The notes beneath the pieces are model-generated. The model worked only from the letters and a program-made list of their open reading frames with translations, was not told where the DNA came from and did not search any database. From Apostichopus parvimensis (taxonomy: Eukaryota > Echinodermata > Holothuroidea > Aspidochirotida > Stichopodidae), in contig KN888380.1 in NCBI GenBank assembly GCA_000934455.1, positions 42,579-71,629 of the forward strand: a DNA stretch of 29,051 nt, written 5' to 3'. Positions within the stretch are counted from its first letter, which is position 1; each line of letters begins with the position of its first letter. Of this stretch, positions 11,801 to 19,266 are shown one piece after another. The translations under genes and the position numbers were made by a program.

Positions 11801-12894
11801 ACTGTGGACGTGGACGAGTGTACAGAGAACGTCCACAGATGCTCCTCTGGGAGTACGTGTGTTAACTTACCGGGGACGTACAGATGCCAGTGTCCTGATG
11901 GCTACAGAGGTCAGTAAGGAATGCTACTATGAACCCATTTACTTCAAAAAGTTTCATGAAATTAATATTTTTAAAATGATAGTCACTCACTCCCATATTT
12001 TACATGTAGATTTTATTACGATCATAAAACGAATCAATCTCAGTAAACAAGAATCTCAGGAAACAGAAATATCAGTAATCTTAGTAAACAGAAAGTAAAA
12101 ACTGATTTATCATATTATTTATTTTCATGAAAATTGTCATGTTCACATTTCTAATGTTCGAAGGCTTTGTACAGCGGCACAACATCCAACAATGCAACTG
12201 GAAATGTAGACTTGTTTTTATGAGCCTAAAGTACCTCATTTTGAAAATGAGTTGGGCTTTCAGACTTTTACAGGAAGGAGCCTGTTTTGTGTGCTCAATG
12301 GAATATTTCTCGCCACAAACCCACATAAGCACGTCAAAATATTTTGTTAATTTCTTTAATTATAACCAAAGTAAATATTCCACAACTAAGGTCAACACGT
12401 CACCCTGGCCTGTAACACTCTCAAAGTCTCAACTATCCAATTTTCACATGAAAGTCAAATGTTTCAGAAACAGGTTGCTGTAAGTAGGTTAGCAGCCAAC
12501 GTTTAATATTCCATAAGGGTCTGTTGTATTTCACAACTCAGATCAGCACTTTCACACCCTTGAGGCCTGTAGCCCTTTCATAGTCTCAAATATCTGCATG
12601 TTCACATCAAAGTCAAATGTTTCAAACACAGGGCACCATTTATAAGTATGTTTGATTTCCCCTGCAGGTGATTTGTGTGAGCGGCTGCCAGTCCAAGGCG
12701 CCCAGCCCCACAGGGTCCTGATACCTGCCCTGGTCTTCTTGATCTTAATACTGATCATATCCTTGTACAGCTGGTGGTGTCTACGACAGGCTCGCAAGAT
12801 GCAGGGTAAATATAACCCAGCCGAGGAGGAGAAGTACGATAATAGCCTACCAATGTCAGCCTTTGAGGTCGACAACGATGAAAGGCTGGTCTGA
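561..12894 (+). CDS. crb: Crumbs homologue, 5'-partial, 15 exons
   Basis: Coding exons are 561-788, 1284-1397, 1845-1955, 2288-2395, 2592-2782, 3151-3498, 4489-4809, 5361-5520, 6434-6578, 6944-7170, 7582-7806, 8385-8576, 9516-9785, 10179-11909 and 12668-12894. All have AG/GT borders and compatible phases, giving about 1,530 residues. The order of domains is the Crumbs pattern: EGF repeats, three LamG domains separated by single EGFs, a long EGF run, a transmembrane helix and a short tail with a C-terminal ERL-hydrophobic PDZ ligand. Crumbs proteins are apical determinants that bind Pals1/Stardust and Par6 by the C-terminus and FERM proteins by the juxtamembrane motif. Many EGFs carry C-x-S-x-P-C (O-glucose) and C-x4-S/T-C (O-fucose) sequences. 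The first visible exon opens inside an EGF with a split Gly codon, so the signal peptide and some EGFs lie outside the window. Family assignment is secure. Which paralogue it is cannot be told. Confidence 0.97.
1284..1397 (+). CDS. crb: crb exon b: one EGF repeat
   Basis: Phase 1-1 exon encoding the end of the previous EGF (GIMC) and one calcium-binding type EGF starting DIDEC, with CSSSPC as an O-glucose-type site. Acceptor is TATACAG and donor GAAG|gtatgt. It is 114 nt, too short to stand out as an open frame, but phase and cysteine spacing are exact. Confidence 0.95.
1845..1955 (+). CDS. crb: crb exon c: one EGF repeat
   Basis: Phase 1-1 exon of 111 nt. It closes the previous EGF with GDRC and encodes an EGF starting EIMEC and ending CTRGYDG. 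CASNPC fits the O-glucose motif and NCT is an N-glycosylation sequon. The acceptor lies behind a run of T and ends TTCAG. Confidence 0.94.
2288..2395 (+). CDS. crb: crb exon d: one EGF repeat
   Basis: Phase 1-1 exon of 108 nt. GLHC closes the previous EGF; a new EGF starts DIMEC and ends CVCQHG. Donor is CATG|gtgagt. CASEPC fits the O-glucose site. DIMEC differs from the usual DIDEC, so calcium binding may be weaker here. Confidence 0.93.
2592..2782 (+). CDS. crb: crb exon e: EGF end and start of LamG1
   Basis: Enters in phase 1 and leaves in phase 0 (GAGGGG|gtatgt). GNLCEI closes an EGF and the first LamG strands follow: [15 protein letters not shown], then a loop with AQRRKRRQ, then [21 protein letters not shown]. 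The basic loop looks like an insertion between the first two LamG strands and contains a furin-type R-x-K/R-R sequence. Confidence 0.93.
2783..3150 (+). other. crb intron with TA microsatellite
   Basis: Non-coding intron within LamG1. It holds an alternating TA run at about 2848-2875 and a short G-rich tract near 2909-2920. Confidence 0.8.
3151..3498 (+). CDS. crb: crb exon f: body of LamG1
   Basis: Phase 0-0 exon, 116 codons. It encodes the LamG core: hydrophobic strands ([14 protein letters not shown]), a histidine-containing strand ([21 protein letters not shown]) and the closing sequence FLGGIG...NNFIGCFQ, whose Cys is the usual LamG C-terminal one. The codons are clearly more GC-rich than the flanking introns. 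Confidence 0.95.
3499..4488 (+). other. crb intron with short tandem repeats
   Basis: 990-bp intron inside LamG1. The 5' half is purine-rich (GGAAAG, GAGGGG patches at 3700-3900). The 3' part is the 5-bp-based array listed separately. No coding signal is seen. Confidence 0.75.
4296..4455 (+). repeat. AGCAT/ACATT pentamer array
   Basis: Degenerate tandem array of 5-bp words, CATAG and CATTA/CATAA, e.g. AGCATAGCATAGCATAACAT. It ends about 33 bp before the acceptor of the exon at 4489. The minus-strand open frame here (runs of MLCYAML) is only the translation of the repeat. Confidence 0.85.
4489..4809 (+). CDS. crb: crb exon g: LamG1 end, EGF, start of LamG2
   Basis: Phase 0-0, 107 codons. DFYINSELV completes LamG1 in the way DLYINN does in relatives. 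An EGF follows from PPCLSNPC to GFAGDLCEI, then LamG2 begins at [19 protein letters not shown] fits the O-glucose motif and CLYGATC the O-fucose motif. Confidence 0.95.
4810..6433 (+). other. crb introns within LamG2
   Basis: Introns 4810-5360 and 5521-6433. The second contains a stretch at about 5560-5900 with several TTGGCAAC/GGTTGCCA words in opposite orientations that looks like a degraded interspersed repeat, a C-rich tract at 6190-6240 and a TA run at 6363-6378. No exon is supported. Confidence 0.6.
5361..5520 (+). CDS. crb: crb exon h: LamG2 middle
   Basis: Enters in phase 0 and leaves in phase 1 (GAGG|gtaagt). It encodes LamG strands such as [20 protein letters not shown] and [22 protein letters not shown] is an N-glycosylation sequon. 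Confidence 0.92.
6434..6578 (+). CDS. crb: crb exon i: LamG2 third part
   Basis: Enters in phase 1 (acceptor CTTTTTCAG) and leaves in phase 2 (AACAG|gtacag). Translation runs [15 protein letters not shown] to [11 protein letters not shown] and includes LLFGKLHPG, the strand before the LamG closing loop. The phase fits only the neighbouring exons listed here. Confidence 0.9.
6579..6943 (+). other. crb intron, featureless
   Basis: 365-bp AT-rich intron with a T run before the acceptor region. Nothing else is seen. Confidence 0.75.
6944..7170 (+). CDS. crb: crb exon j: LamG2 end and EGF
   Basis: The split codon AG|T gives Ser, then [17 protein letters not shown], the classic LamG closing motif. 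An EGF follows, from [10 protein letters not shown] to YFGPMCMEG. Donor is GGAAG|gtacga, phase 1. Confidence 0.95.
7238..7387 (+). repeat. G-rich 19-20 bp minisatellite in crb intron
   Basis: About seven to eight units of AGGGGAGGGYTAGGGATCA, starting roughly 70 bp after the donor at 7171. Each unit has three G runs of 3-4 (GGGG, GGG, GGG) and half of them spell GGGTTAGGG, as in telomere repeats. The plus strand, which is the transcript strand, could form G-quadruplexes. Confidence 0.9.
7582..7806 (+). CDS. crb: crb exon k: start of LamG3
   Basis: Phase 1-1 exon of 225 nt. It encodes [18 protein letters not shown], then [20 protein letters not shown] and [18 protein letters not shown], the first half of a LamG domain. 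Acceptor CTTACAG, donor ATCG|gtaagc. Confidence 0.94.
7807..8384 (+). other. crb intron within LamG3
   Basis: 578-bp intron with a poly-T/poly-G stretch at about 8040-8062 and a repeated TTGGTAAA word at 7920-7960. No coding signal. Confidence 0.75.
8385..8576 (+). CDS. crb: crb exon l: LamG3 middle
   Basis: Phase 1-1 exon of 192 nt: [17 protein letters not shown] is the conserved D-x-x-W-H LamG strand, followed by [16 protein letters not shown] and [14 protein letters not shown] is an N-glycosylation sequon. Confidence 0.95.
8815..8905 (+). mobile_element. tRNA-derived SINE-like copy
   Basis: TGGCTCATTTGG near 8824 resembles a Pol III A box and GTTTCAAATCCC near 8864 a B box, at tRNA-like spacing of about 40 bp. 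CTAGCCGTAAACTTCTTTG follows as a possible SINE body. There is no acceptor-stem pairing, so it is not a tRNA gene. The family is not recognised and the ends are approximate. Confidence 0.6.
8909..9050 (+). repeat. TATGGT/CATAT short tandem array
   Basis: Degenerate array of roughly 10-bp units (TTATGTATGGTT, CATATATGGT, CATATTATCATA). Two forward open frames rich in MYG and MVI here are translations of the repeat. Confidence 0.8.
9516..9785 (+). CDS. crb: crb exon m: LamG3 end and EGF
   Basis: Phase 1-1 exon of 270 nt. [15 protein letters not shown] closes LamG3. An EGF follows ([13 protein letters not shown] to WEGADC), then the start of the next EGF (SIDDC). The donor is ATCG|gtgagt. Part of this EGF is repeated just downstream in the intron at 9821-9850. 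Confidence 0.95.
9786..10178 (+). other. crb intron with duplicated exon fragment
   Basis: 393-bp intron. Apart from the 30-bp copy of the upstream exon at 9821-9850 it holds a G-rich tract (9965-9990) and a pyrimidine-rich acceptor region. Open frames run through its 3' end into the large EGF exon but lack EGF cysteine spacing. Confidence 0.75.
9821..9850 (+). repeat. intronic copy of EGF exon fragment
   Basis: Thirty bases match 9710-9739 of the preceding crb exon with one difference (C to G). The offset is 111 bp, so the copy stays in the exon's reading frame: [11 protein letters not shown] against [11 protein letters not shown]. The frame stays open from the exon to a TAG at 9896-9898. 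Confidence 0.9.
10179..11909 (+). CDS. crb: crb exon n: large exon with about 14 EGF repeats
   Basis: Single 1,731-nt exon, phase 1-1, from CTTTCAG|ACCACC to AGAG|gtcagt. It encodes about 14 EGF modules in a row. Those starting IAEC, IDEC, INEC, TDEC and VDEC are calcium-binding types. Most carry CxNGATC-type O-fucose sites. The tenth module (from about 11230) is abnormal: after INSCAFEPC it contains an extra Cys-rich segment with CKSNETC and [12 protein letters not shown] before a normal ending. The upstream exons carry only one or two EGFs each, so this is a fused or intron-poor block. Confidence 0.97.
11910..12667 (+). other. last crb intron with diverged tandem duplication
   Basis: 758-bp AT-rich intron. 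The segment 12377-12473 is repeated in diverged form at 12530-12633. Shared words are CACAACT, GGCCTGTA, CAAAGTCAAATGTTTC and a final ACAGG. No exon is supported. Confidence 0.75.
12668..12894 (+). CDS. crb: crb last exon: transmembrane helix and cytoplasmic tail
   Basis: Phase 1 entry after [17 protein letters not shown] closes the last EGF, then comes a helix [19 protein letters not shown] with WWC, then a 36-residue tail beginning [16 protein letters not shown] and ending DNDERLV-stop. Aligned with fly Crumbs (T6, G8, T9, Y10, P12, E16 and final ERLI), the G, Y, P and E positions match, while positions 6 and 9 are Met and Lys. ERLV should still be a hydrophobic-C-terminus PDZ ligand. The stop TGA (12892-12894) lies inside the first unit of the 45-bp array. 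Confidence 0.97.
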
Positions 12895-13243
12895 TGGATC
12901 CAGGGACCCCATAGATGAATCATCTCCACAGCTGGTCTGATGGATCCAGGGTTCCTTGAGTTTGTGCCTTGGAGAGCTGGTCTGATGGATCCAGGGTTCC
13001 TTGAGTTTGTGCTTCGACAGCTGGTCTGATGGATCCAGGGTTCCTTTGGTGTGGTCCCTAGGCAGCTGGTCTGATGGATGCAAGGTCCCCTTGTTGGGTA
13101 CTGGGGCAGTTGGTTTGATGGATGCACGATCCCGTTGCTGAGTACACCAAACAATTAGTTTTATGGATTCAAGACCCTATTGATGTATCACCTGAATACA
13201 TGGTCTGATGGATTCAGGCTCACATTGATGGTGAAAGTGGTTT
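12885..13243 (+). repeat. 45-bp minisatellite starting in the crb stop region
   Basis: Eight units start at about 12885, 12931, 12976, 13020, 13065, 13109, 13154 and 13199. The core is GCTGGTCTGATGGATCCAGG, followed by a variable half. Units 2-4 are nearly identical and units 6-8 are worn. The first unit covers the last codons of crb (part of Arg, Leu, Val) and the TGA, so the array begins in coding sequence and continues as 3' UTR. The long minus-strand open frame here (repeated WIHQTS, GSIRPA) is a translation of the repeat. Confidence 0.92.
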
Positions 13244-13427
13244 ATTTAATGTCTCATGGCATTCTCTTATTCCAAATTCAACAGTGTATTTGTATTGATG
13301 GTTCCTACAAGCAGCTTCTGACTGGGTTATGAACATCAATGTAGCTTGTACAAGGATTCAGTGATTAGTTTGGTTTGCACAAGACAGTAGTTTGGTAGCG
13401 GTCTGTTAGAGCTCAGCTAAGAGCATG

Positions 13428-13554
13428 ACACCTAGTGAGGTGTTAACACCTAGTGAGGTGTTAACACCTAGTGAGGTGTTAACACCTAGTGAGGTGTTAA
13501 CACCTAGTGAGGTGTTAACACCTAGTAAGGTGTTAACACCTAGCAAGGTGTTAA
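13428..13554 (+). repeat. 18-bp palindromic tandem array
   Basis: Seven units of ACACCTAGTGAGGTGTTA; the last two have GTAAG and GCAAG in the centre. The junctions form the perfect 14-bp palindrome AGGTGTTAACACCT and each unit is itself an inverted repeat of AACACCT around AGTG. AGGTGTTA resembles a T-box half-site. The forward frame (repeated LTPSEV) is a by-product. Confidence 0.95.
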
Positions 13555-13980
13555 TGTGTTTATGGGTCAATAACATTCAGCACCTTAGAGTAGGGGAAGG
13601 TTTACCAAGTTGTTGGTAAACCTAGTTTAACCTATATAAACCAGTTTTATGCAGCACTGTCCCATGGCTAGAGAGAGAGAGATAGTTGTTTCTCTGGGCA
13701 GTTAGAGAAGCCTGTGTCACATTTATGAAGAAAATTTAAGGTGCATAATAGTTCATCCCATGAAAGGTATGCTTGTGCATCTAGGAACTGTTGCTTGATA
13801 AATTGGTCATGCTTGATGAGGAATGGTGCTAAACTTTTACTGTTGAGTATTTTTTGTTCTCTTTTCATGGAAAAGTCACTGTAATGTGCCTTTGTCGTTG
13901 AACGCCTTGCAGGAATAATTAGTTTTAATCGTTATTAGAATCAGTTGAATATGGCTAACGAGATGTACCATCCTTTTATT
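13555..13980. other. intergenic, featureless
   Basis: AT-rich sequence, probably crb 3' UTR or downstream region. A short GA run lies at 13671-13684. I find no clear polyadenylation signal (AATAAA) here on the plus strand and no gene. Confidence 0.6.
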
Positions 13981-14350
13981 CAGTGGTGTTCAGAGAGCCC
14001 TTGACAAACCTTGTATAGTACATAATGGTGAATTGGTTGGTGCCTTGTGGTGCCGATGTTTGTGTCCTATGGTGCCGATGTTGGTGTCCTATGGTGCAGA
14101 TGTTGGTGTCATGTTGCCATTAGTTCAGAGGGCTCTGGAAATATCTTGTACATTACATAATATTGAATGAATTGGTGCCCTGTATTGCCTATGTTGGTGT
14201 CCTATGGTGCTGATGTTGGTGTCATGTGGTGCCATTAGTTCAGAAGGCTCTTGACATATCCTGTACTTAACATAATATTGGATGAGTCAGTGTCAAGTTG
14301 TGCCAATGTTGGTGTAATGTGGTGCTGATGTTGGGGTCTGGTGGTGTTGA
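13981..14350 (+). repeat. higher-order repeat of about 115-135 bp
   Basis: Three diverged copies begin at GTTCAGAG/AAGG near 13989, 14122 and 14237. Each contains CTTGTAnnnnACATAATnnTGAATGA, then a run of 19-bp sub-repeats GGTGCCGATGTTGGTGTCCTAT. The sub-repeats number two to three per copy. Confidence 0.85.
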
Positions 14351-15092
14351 TTATGTTGGATTTGAAAAGGTGAAAGGAATAGGATAAAACAGGTACCATG
14401 GGGATAATTGAATAATTAGTGATTGCAACATTGGGAAGGAGTTGAATCAATTACAGAAGGCTGTGATAACAGGCAAGGATCAGTTTGTTGTTAGAAAACG
14501 GATGGATTTTATACTTACGTATTCACTAAATAGTACTTGAATGGAAGCATTGAAAAACCTTGAAATTGAAACAAATTGTTATAGAACTAAATTCACAATA
14601 GTATGGTTGTTGCCGATAGTATCAGTAGATCTCATTGTTGCAAGGAAGTGTCTGTTTGTATGTCTGTATGTCTGTTTGTGAGACCATCACAGTATGTCCA
14701 TTGTTGACCAGACAAGAGAAACAGTATGTTACATACATGTTACAGATATGAAGTTACAGATTGATATGAAGTTACAGTTACAGATATGAATTTTTTTTTT
14801 GGGGTGTGTTTTAACTTTTTTGCTTTCCTTTATTTGTTTGCTTACGTTTTGGGGTTTTAATATTTTTTTTAGGGGGAAGGGGAGGGGGGGGGTTGTAGTA
14901 TTTGTACTTAAACTTGCCAAAGGTAGGAAATAGCTTATGTGATGAAGGGAATGTAGAGAGGTGTCTTCCTTTGTATTCTTTCAAGTGTGTGTTAGCTTAT
15001 AAATTGTGTAAAATTTGATATATATATGTTAAAAATAGAGGAATAGGTAGCAATGTGTAACTTTGAAAGTAACTTTATAAAATATTTGTGTT
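14351..15092. other. intergenic, low-complexity
   Basis: Non-coding. It has small repeats of TGTCTGTTTGTATG (14649-14680), ATATGAAGTTACAG (14745-14790) and T-rich/G-rich runs at 14790-14895. No gene is supported. Confidence 0.65.
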
Positions 15093-15735
15093 AGACTGGA
15101 GTGGTTATAATGGAACATGCATGGGTATTCATTCCCCTCTTCTGTGGGTATTCATTTCTCCATCTCGTTGTGTGAGACTGGAGTGGTTAAAATGGAACAT
15201 CCATGGGTATTCATTTCCCCTCTCTTGTTCTGTGAGACTGGAGTGGTTATAATGGAACATCCATGGGTATTCATTTCCCTCTCTCATTGTGTGAGACTGG
15301 AGTGGTTATAATGGAACATCCATGGGTATTCATTTCTCCATCTCATTGTGTGAGACTGGAGTGGTTATAGTGGAACATCCATGGGTATTCATTTCTCCAT
15401 CTCATTGTGTGAGACTGGAGTGGTTATAGTATAACATCCATGGGTATTCATTTCTCCATCTCGTTGTGTGAGACTGGAGTGGTTATAATGGAACATCCAT
15501 GGGTCTTCATTCTCCATCTTGTTGTTTGAGACTGGAGTGGTTATAATGGAACATCCATGGGTATTCATTCTCCTCTCATTGTGTCAGACTGGAGTGGTTA
15601 TAATGGAACATCAATGGGTATTCACTTCTCTATCTCTGTGTGAGACTGGAGTGGTTATAATGGAACATCCATGGGTATTCATTTCTCCATCTTGTTGTGT
15701 GAGACTGGAGTGGTTATAAAGGAACATCTATGCCT
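15093..15735 (+). repeat. 59-bp minisatellite, 11 units
   Basis: Units start at AGACTGGAGTGGTTATAATG at 15093, 15175, 15235, 15294, 15353, 15412, 15471, 15529, 15586, 15643 and 15702, the last one partial. The rest of each unit reads GAACATCCATGGGTATTCAT, then TTCTCCATCTCGTTGTGTG with small changes. The first spacing is 82 bp because part of the unit is doubled. Forward open frames with CETGVVIMEHPWVF are translations of the repeat. Confidence 0.96.
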
Positions 15736-18700
15736 TAGCCCCCCCCCCCATCCCCTTCATTGTTTTTTGTCACCAAAAGTGACATTTCATACCTTGTGTG
15801 TGCTGATATTTTGAGAGCAATTGTGGCAAAAGAAATGTCAATATTTTTTAAGCTTGTATATTTTGTATTCTGATATATGTATTTTATATTGTAGTATACC
15901 AAAGTGTTGAGAACACTTTAGATGGTTTTAGGACGTTTTTTTTTTTAGGGGAGGAGTAAGGGGGGATTAATTTTGGGCACAAGTATTACTATTACCTTTT
16001 AGCTTTTTTTTTTGTATATAAAATTGGCCACAGCACATTCCATTTTTATAACTTGAAAGACAAAAAATAATTACTCCAATTCCTGCACATTCTGTTTGAT
16101 CCGATCTCCATAAAGATTTTCTATCCTTTTCAAGAAGGGACAACTTTCTCCAAATCCTGTAAACATAGCCATTTTGATATGCAAGTGGCTGGGCCTGTTT
16201 TAGTTTTAATAGTCCAATCTTGATTGACATTGTATCTGCAAGCAGAGGTAGTAGGCAGCATGTTTTATCCTAAACAATGATTATATCTGAGGGTAACATA
16301 GATGTCCGATTGAGACATTGTGGTTCGATCCAGTAATGGTAAAAAATTTAATGTTGACCATGGTTTGTCTTATCACTGGTCAACTTATCACTGGTCAACT
16401 GATGTCCAGTTAATATCTGTAGTTTAGGGACCGTGCTGGTCAGTGTTTCAACTTTGGCCAAAAATCACTGGCATAGCCTTTTAATTTTGTTTTAGCTTAT
16501 ACGTCTACAGACATATTTCTGGAGCAGTTATGATCATCCTCAGTGAATCGTTGTTTATATGGTTACTAATTTAAAAAAAAAAAAAATGGCATGATATTGG
16601 ACCAAAGAATAAGACTAACTTTTTGTACTGAAATTGAATATTTTATGGATGCTGAATTGAACCAATTATTCTCATGAAATATTTATAACACCTTGATTGT
16701 ACAATGAAATCATAACAGATCATGTTTAAGTGATTTATGTTTAATAGTGATATGATATTAACTAGGGCAAACTAAGGCTGCACGGTTAACCGGTCTCGTA
16801 ACTAAAACCGATTTTTGAAACCGCAGTTTTAACCGGTTCCGTACATTACTTAAAAAAACAAAAAACACACATTTGAGAAATTAGAACTGATTGAGTCAGT
16901 CATAAAACTGACAGTATGCACCAGTCTGTTTTTTGTATGTCTCACTTAAAAGTCCAATGTGCACACTGGGCAATTGGACTCAAAATAACAACTGTTATTA
17001 CACACCCAAGCTTAATATTTTATCCACTGCTATTGAAAATACAGCATTAATGTCATTCTTTGTAGGATAAAAATGTTTTTTTTTTATTGCTATTAAAGAG
17101 ATTATTGATCCAGAAGAGCATTTTAAGGTTATAACCGTTTATACAGTGTTATGCAACGTTGTGATGAACGAAACCGTACTTGTGCCATGAGAGGAGTGAC
17201 TTTGCGCTGTGATAAAAGAAGTGGTATGGATTGTTGGAGATGATTACCATCCATTTGAATTTGGAGGCGTCTCTTTCCTCATAGGCCACAGTCCTGATCT
17301 TGATGTGCATTGAACAGTTAAGTCGCAAATTTTGACCGTAATTGCCGATTTTGGATAGATTCCTTTGACACCCAACTCCGATTGAAGTTTGGTATTATGA
17401 ACAAAGGCATGAGGGCATTTAAACTGGAGGGTCGCTAGCTATCAGAATTGTTTTAAGGTCATCAGTCTTTTTGGCCAATTTTAGCATTCTAAACTAGCTA
17501 TAATTGATTCAACTTTGTAACAAATTTAGAGGGCAACACAGGTGGCCTTTGTGTCAATTCTCTTTTGTTCTAACAATTTGGTCAAAGTTCAAGGAAAGGA
17601 CACTGCATACATTCCCCCCCCCCCCCCTTGTGAATACTGAATTCTTCAAGGGCATACAGTTACTTTTACCCTCAGTATGAGACAAGTAATTTAATTCTAA
17701 CGATTTTGCAGTTATGAAATGTCTTTTTTCTTGCCCCACCAGTTTTTAATTCGATCATGTATTTATAGACACTTAACGTGTTTGTGTTTTCGAGACAGTA
17801 TTAAACGTGTTTGTAAAGTTTTGTAGTAATATTGAAAAAGAAGATACAGTATTCAGCACCGGTCAAAGGGCAAACATGGTGAAACACAAGCTGAAGTTTG
17901 GTGGAGAAATCTTGGTTTCAGTTTCATGTTAGTTTACTTGTAGTAACAGATTCTTGAAATGCAAAAAAAATATTATACATTCTGGAGTAGCATCTTAGGA
18001 TGAAATGAGACAGTGCAGTCTAAAGATTCAATTGTGGGGGAGAGGGGGGGTGGGAGGGAGGGGGACTGGTTAAGGATGTTTGAGCCCACAGAACAGTAGG
18101 ATAATAAGAAACAGACCAAGGTCACCACTGATTAGGTTTCCAAGTTTCACTTCACACATATTTTCTACTTTCTCAGAAAGTACTTAATCTTTAATTTTAC
18201 TCTTTAATAAGGTTAAACAGACAAAAAGTTTTTGTGGTCTAAAAATATGTGTTAAAAATGATACGTCCAATGGGTTCAAGAATAATGATCGGATGCAAAT
18301 GTTGTCATAACAACCACAGGTTTTTTGGACTGAGTATACCACAAGTTTACATAACAGTGGATTTAGTGTTAACAATTTGGTGTTAGACTGAAATGTATTT
18401 CAAAAAGTAGCATTTTAGAAAAGAACTTTGAAGGGGAATATCTGAAAAGTCAAACTAGATACAGAAAATATAACCTTTCCTCAAACTTTTTGCTTTGTTG
18501 GACCAAGACATATGGACATTAAAATGTTTACACATAAATAATGTTTAAGTTGCACACTATTAAATGGTTAAGATTACAGGGTTGTCAATTGAGGCTAAGA
18601 AAAAATATCACTCTAAAGAAATATTAAACATTACCACCAATGAGCTGCCTTTCCATTTAGCTACGGAACAAGACGTTTGCTATTTGATTTTGAAACTGGT

Positions 18701-18940
18701 TTTTAACTTTTTGAGACTATTACACCATTTATGCAGATGTTAAAGCTTTCATTGTTTCATATGTAAACTTCTTTTTTATTCTCGACATTATTGAAAAGTC
18801 ATGAATGATTTTAGGAATGTATTTATTCACTTTAATTGCATAAATGTGACCTGACCAAAGTGTAAATTAGTTTATATATTTATTAATAATAATGATAATG
18901 ATAATAATAAATGTGCCTACACAACAGAAATAAGCAATCT
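15736..18940. other. intergenic, no gene recognised
   Basis: AT-rich sequence without coding support on either strand. Items seen are C and T homopolymers (15740, 15940, 16005, 17610), a doubled TTATCACTGGTCAAC at 16370-16400, G-rich runs at 18035-18065, and a segment near 16780-16850 with GGTTAACCGGT and TTAACCGGTT in inverted orientation that may be a mobile-element end. A minus-strand frame at 15967-16230 resembles nothing known to me. Confidence 0.55.
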
Positions 18941-18960
18941 TGTTTATTATTATTATTATG
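18884..18960. repeat. facing ATT microsatellites
   Basis: TAATAATAATGATAATGATAATAATAAA at the left and TTTATTATTATTATTATG at the right are complementary, about 28 bp apart, and could form a hairpin. Confidence 0.8.
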
Positions 18961-19068
18961 CTGGACTTTTCCTTCACAATAAACTATGTAGACAGAGTAC
19001 CAAAGTTGTATAAAGTTACATATACAATCATGATTTCATTCAAGTGCCTCGTAACCCTAACTCATCTG

Positions 19069-19266
19069 CTATTAATAATGACACAGACACCCATACCAAC
19101 TGAACACTCACAAAGACTGACTGTTACTTGCCAATACCTGTTATTAATGACACAGACACACATACTGACTGAACAGTCACATGGACTGACTGATACATGT
19201 CAATACCTGTCATTAATAAAGATACCTATACCGACTGAACAGTCACATGGACTGACTGTTACTTGC
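19069..19266 (+). repeat. 70-bp tandem triplet
   Basis: Three units start at ATTAATAATGACACAG (19070), ATTAATGACACAG (19143) and ATTAATAAAGATACC (19212). Each continues with CATACnnACTGAACAnTCAC and ends GACTGACTGnTACnTG. The forward frame of 130 residues here is translated repeat. Confidence 0.88.

Noticed and set aside
12552-13154. 200-residue minus-strand open frame with repeated WIHQTS/GSIRPA
   Set aside because: It is the translation of the 45-bp array and the antisense of the last crb exon. The repetitive peptide follows the DNA repeat in several frames.
15117-15719. Forward frames with CETGVVIMEHPWVF repeats
   Set aside because: The 59-bp unit is not a multiple of three, so the frame shifts from unit to unit. 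This is not coding repeat protein.
15093-15735. Array resembling CRISPR spacing
   Set aside because: Whole units are repeated with no unique spacers, in an animal genome. It is an ordinary minisatellite.
15967-16230. 87-residue minus-strand frame
   Set aside because: Composition looks random, there is no known motif and it is flanked by homopolymers.
16290-16345. Third tRNA-like B box, GGTTCGATCC
   Set aside because: No matching A box at the right distance and no stem structure.
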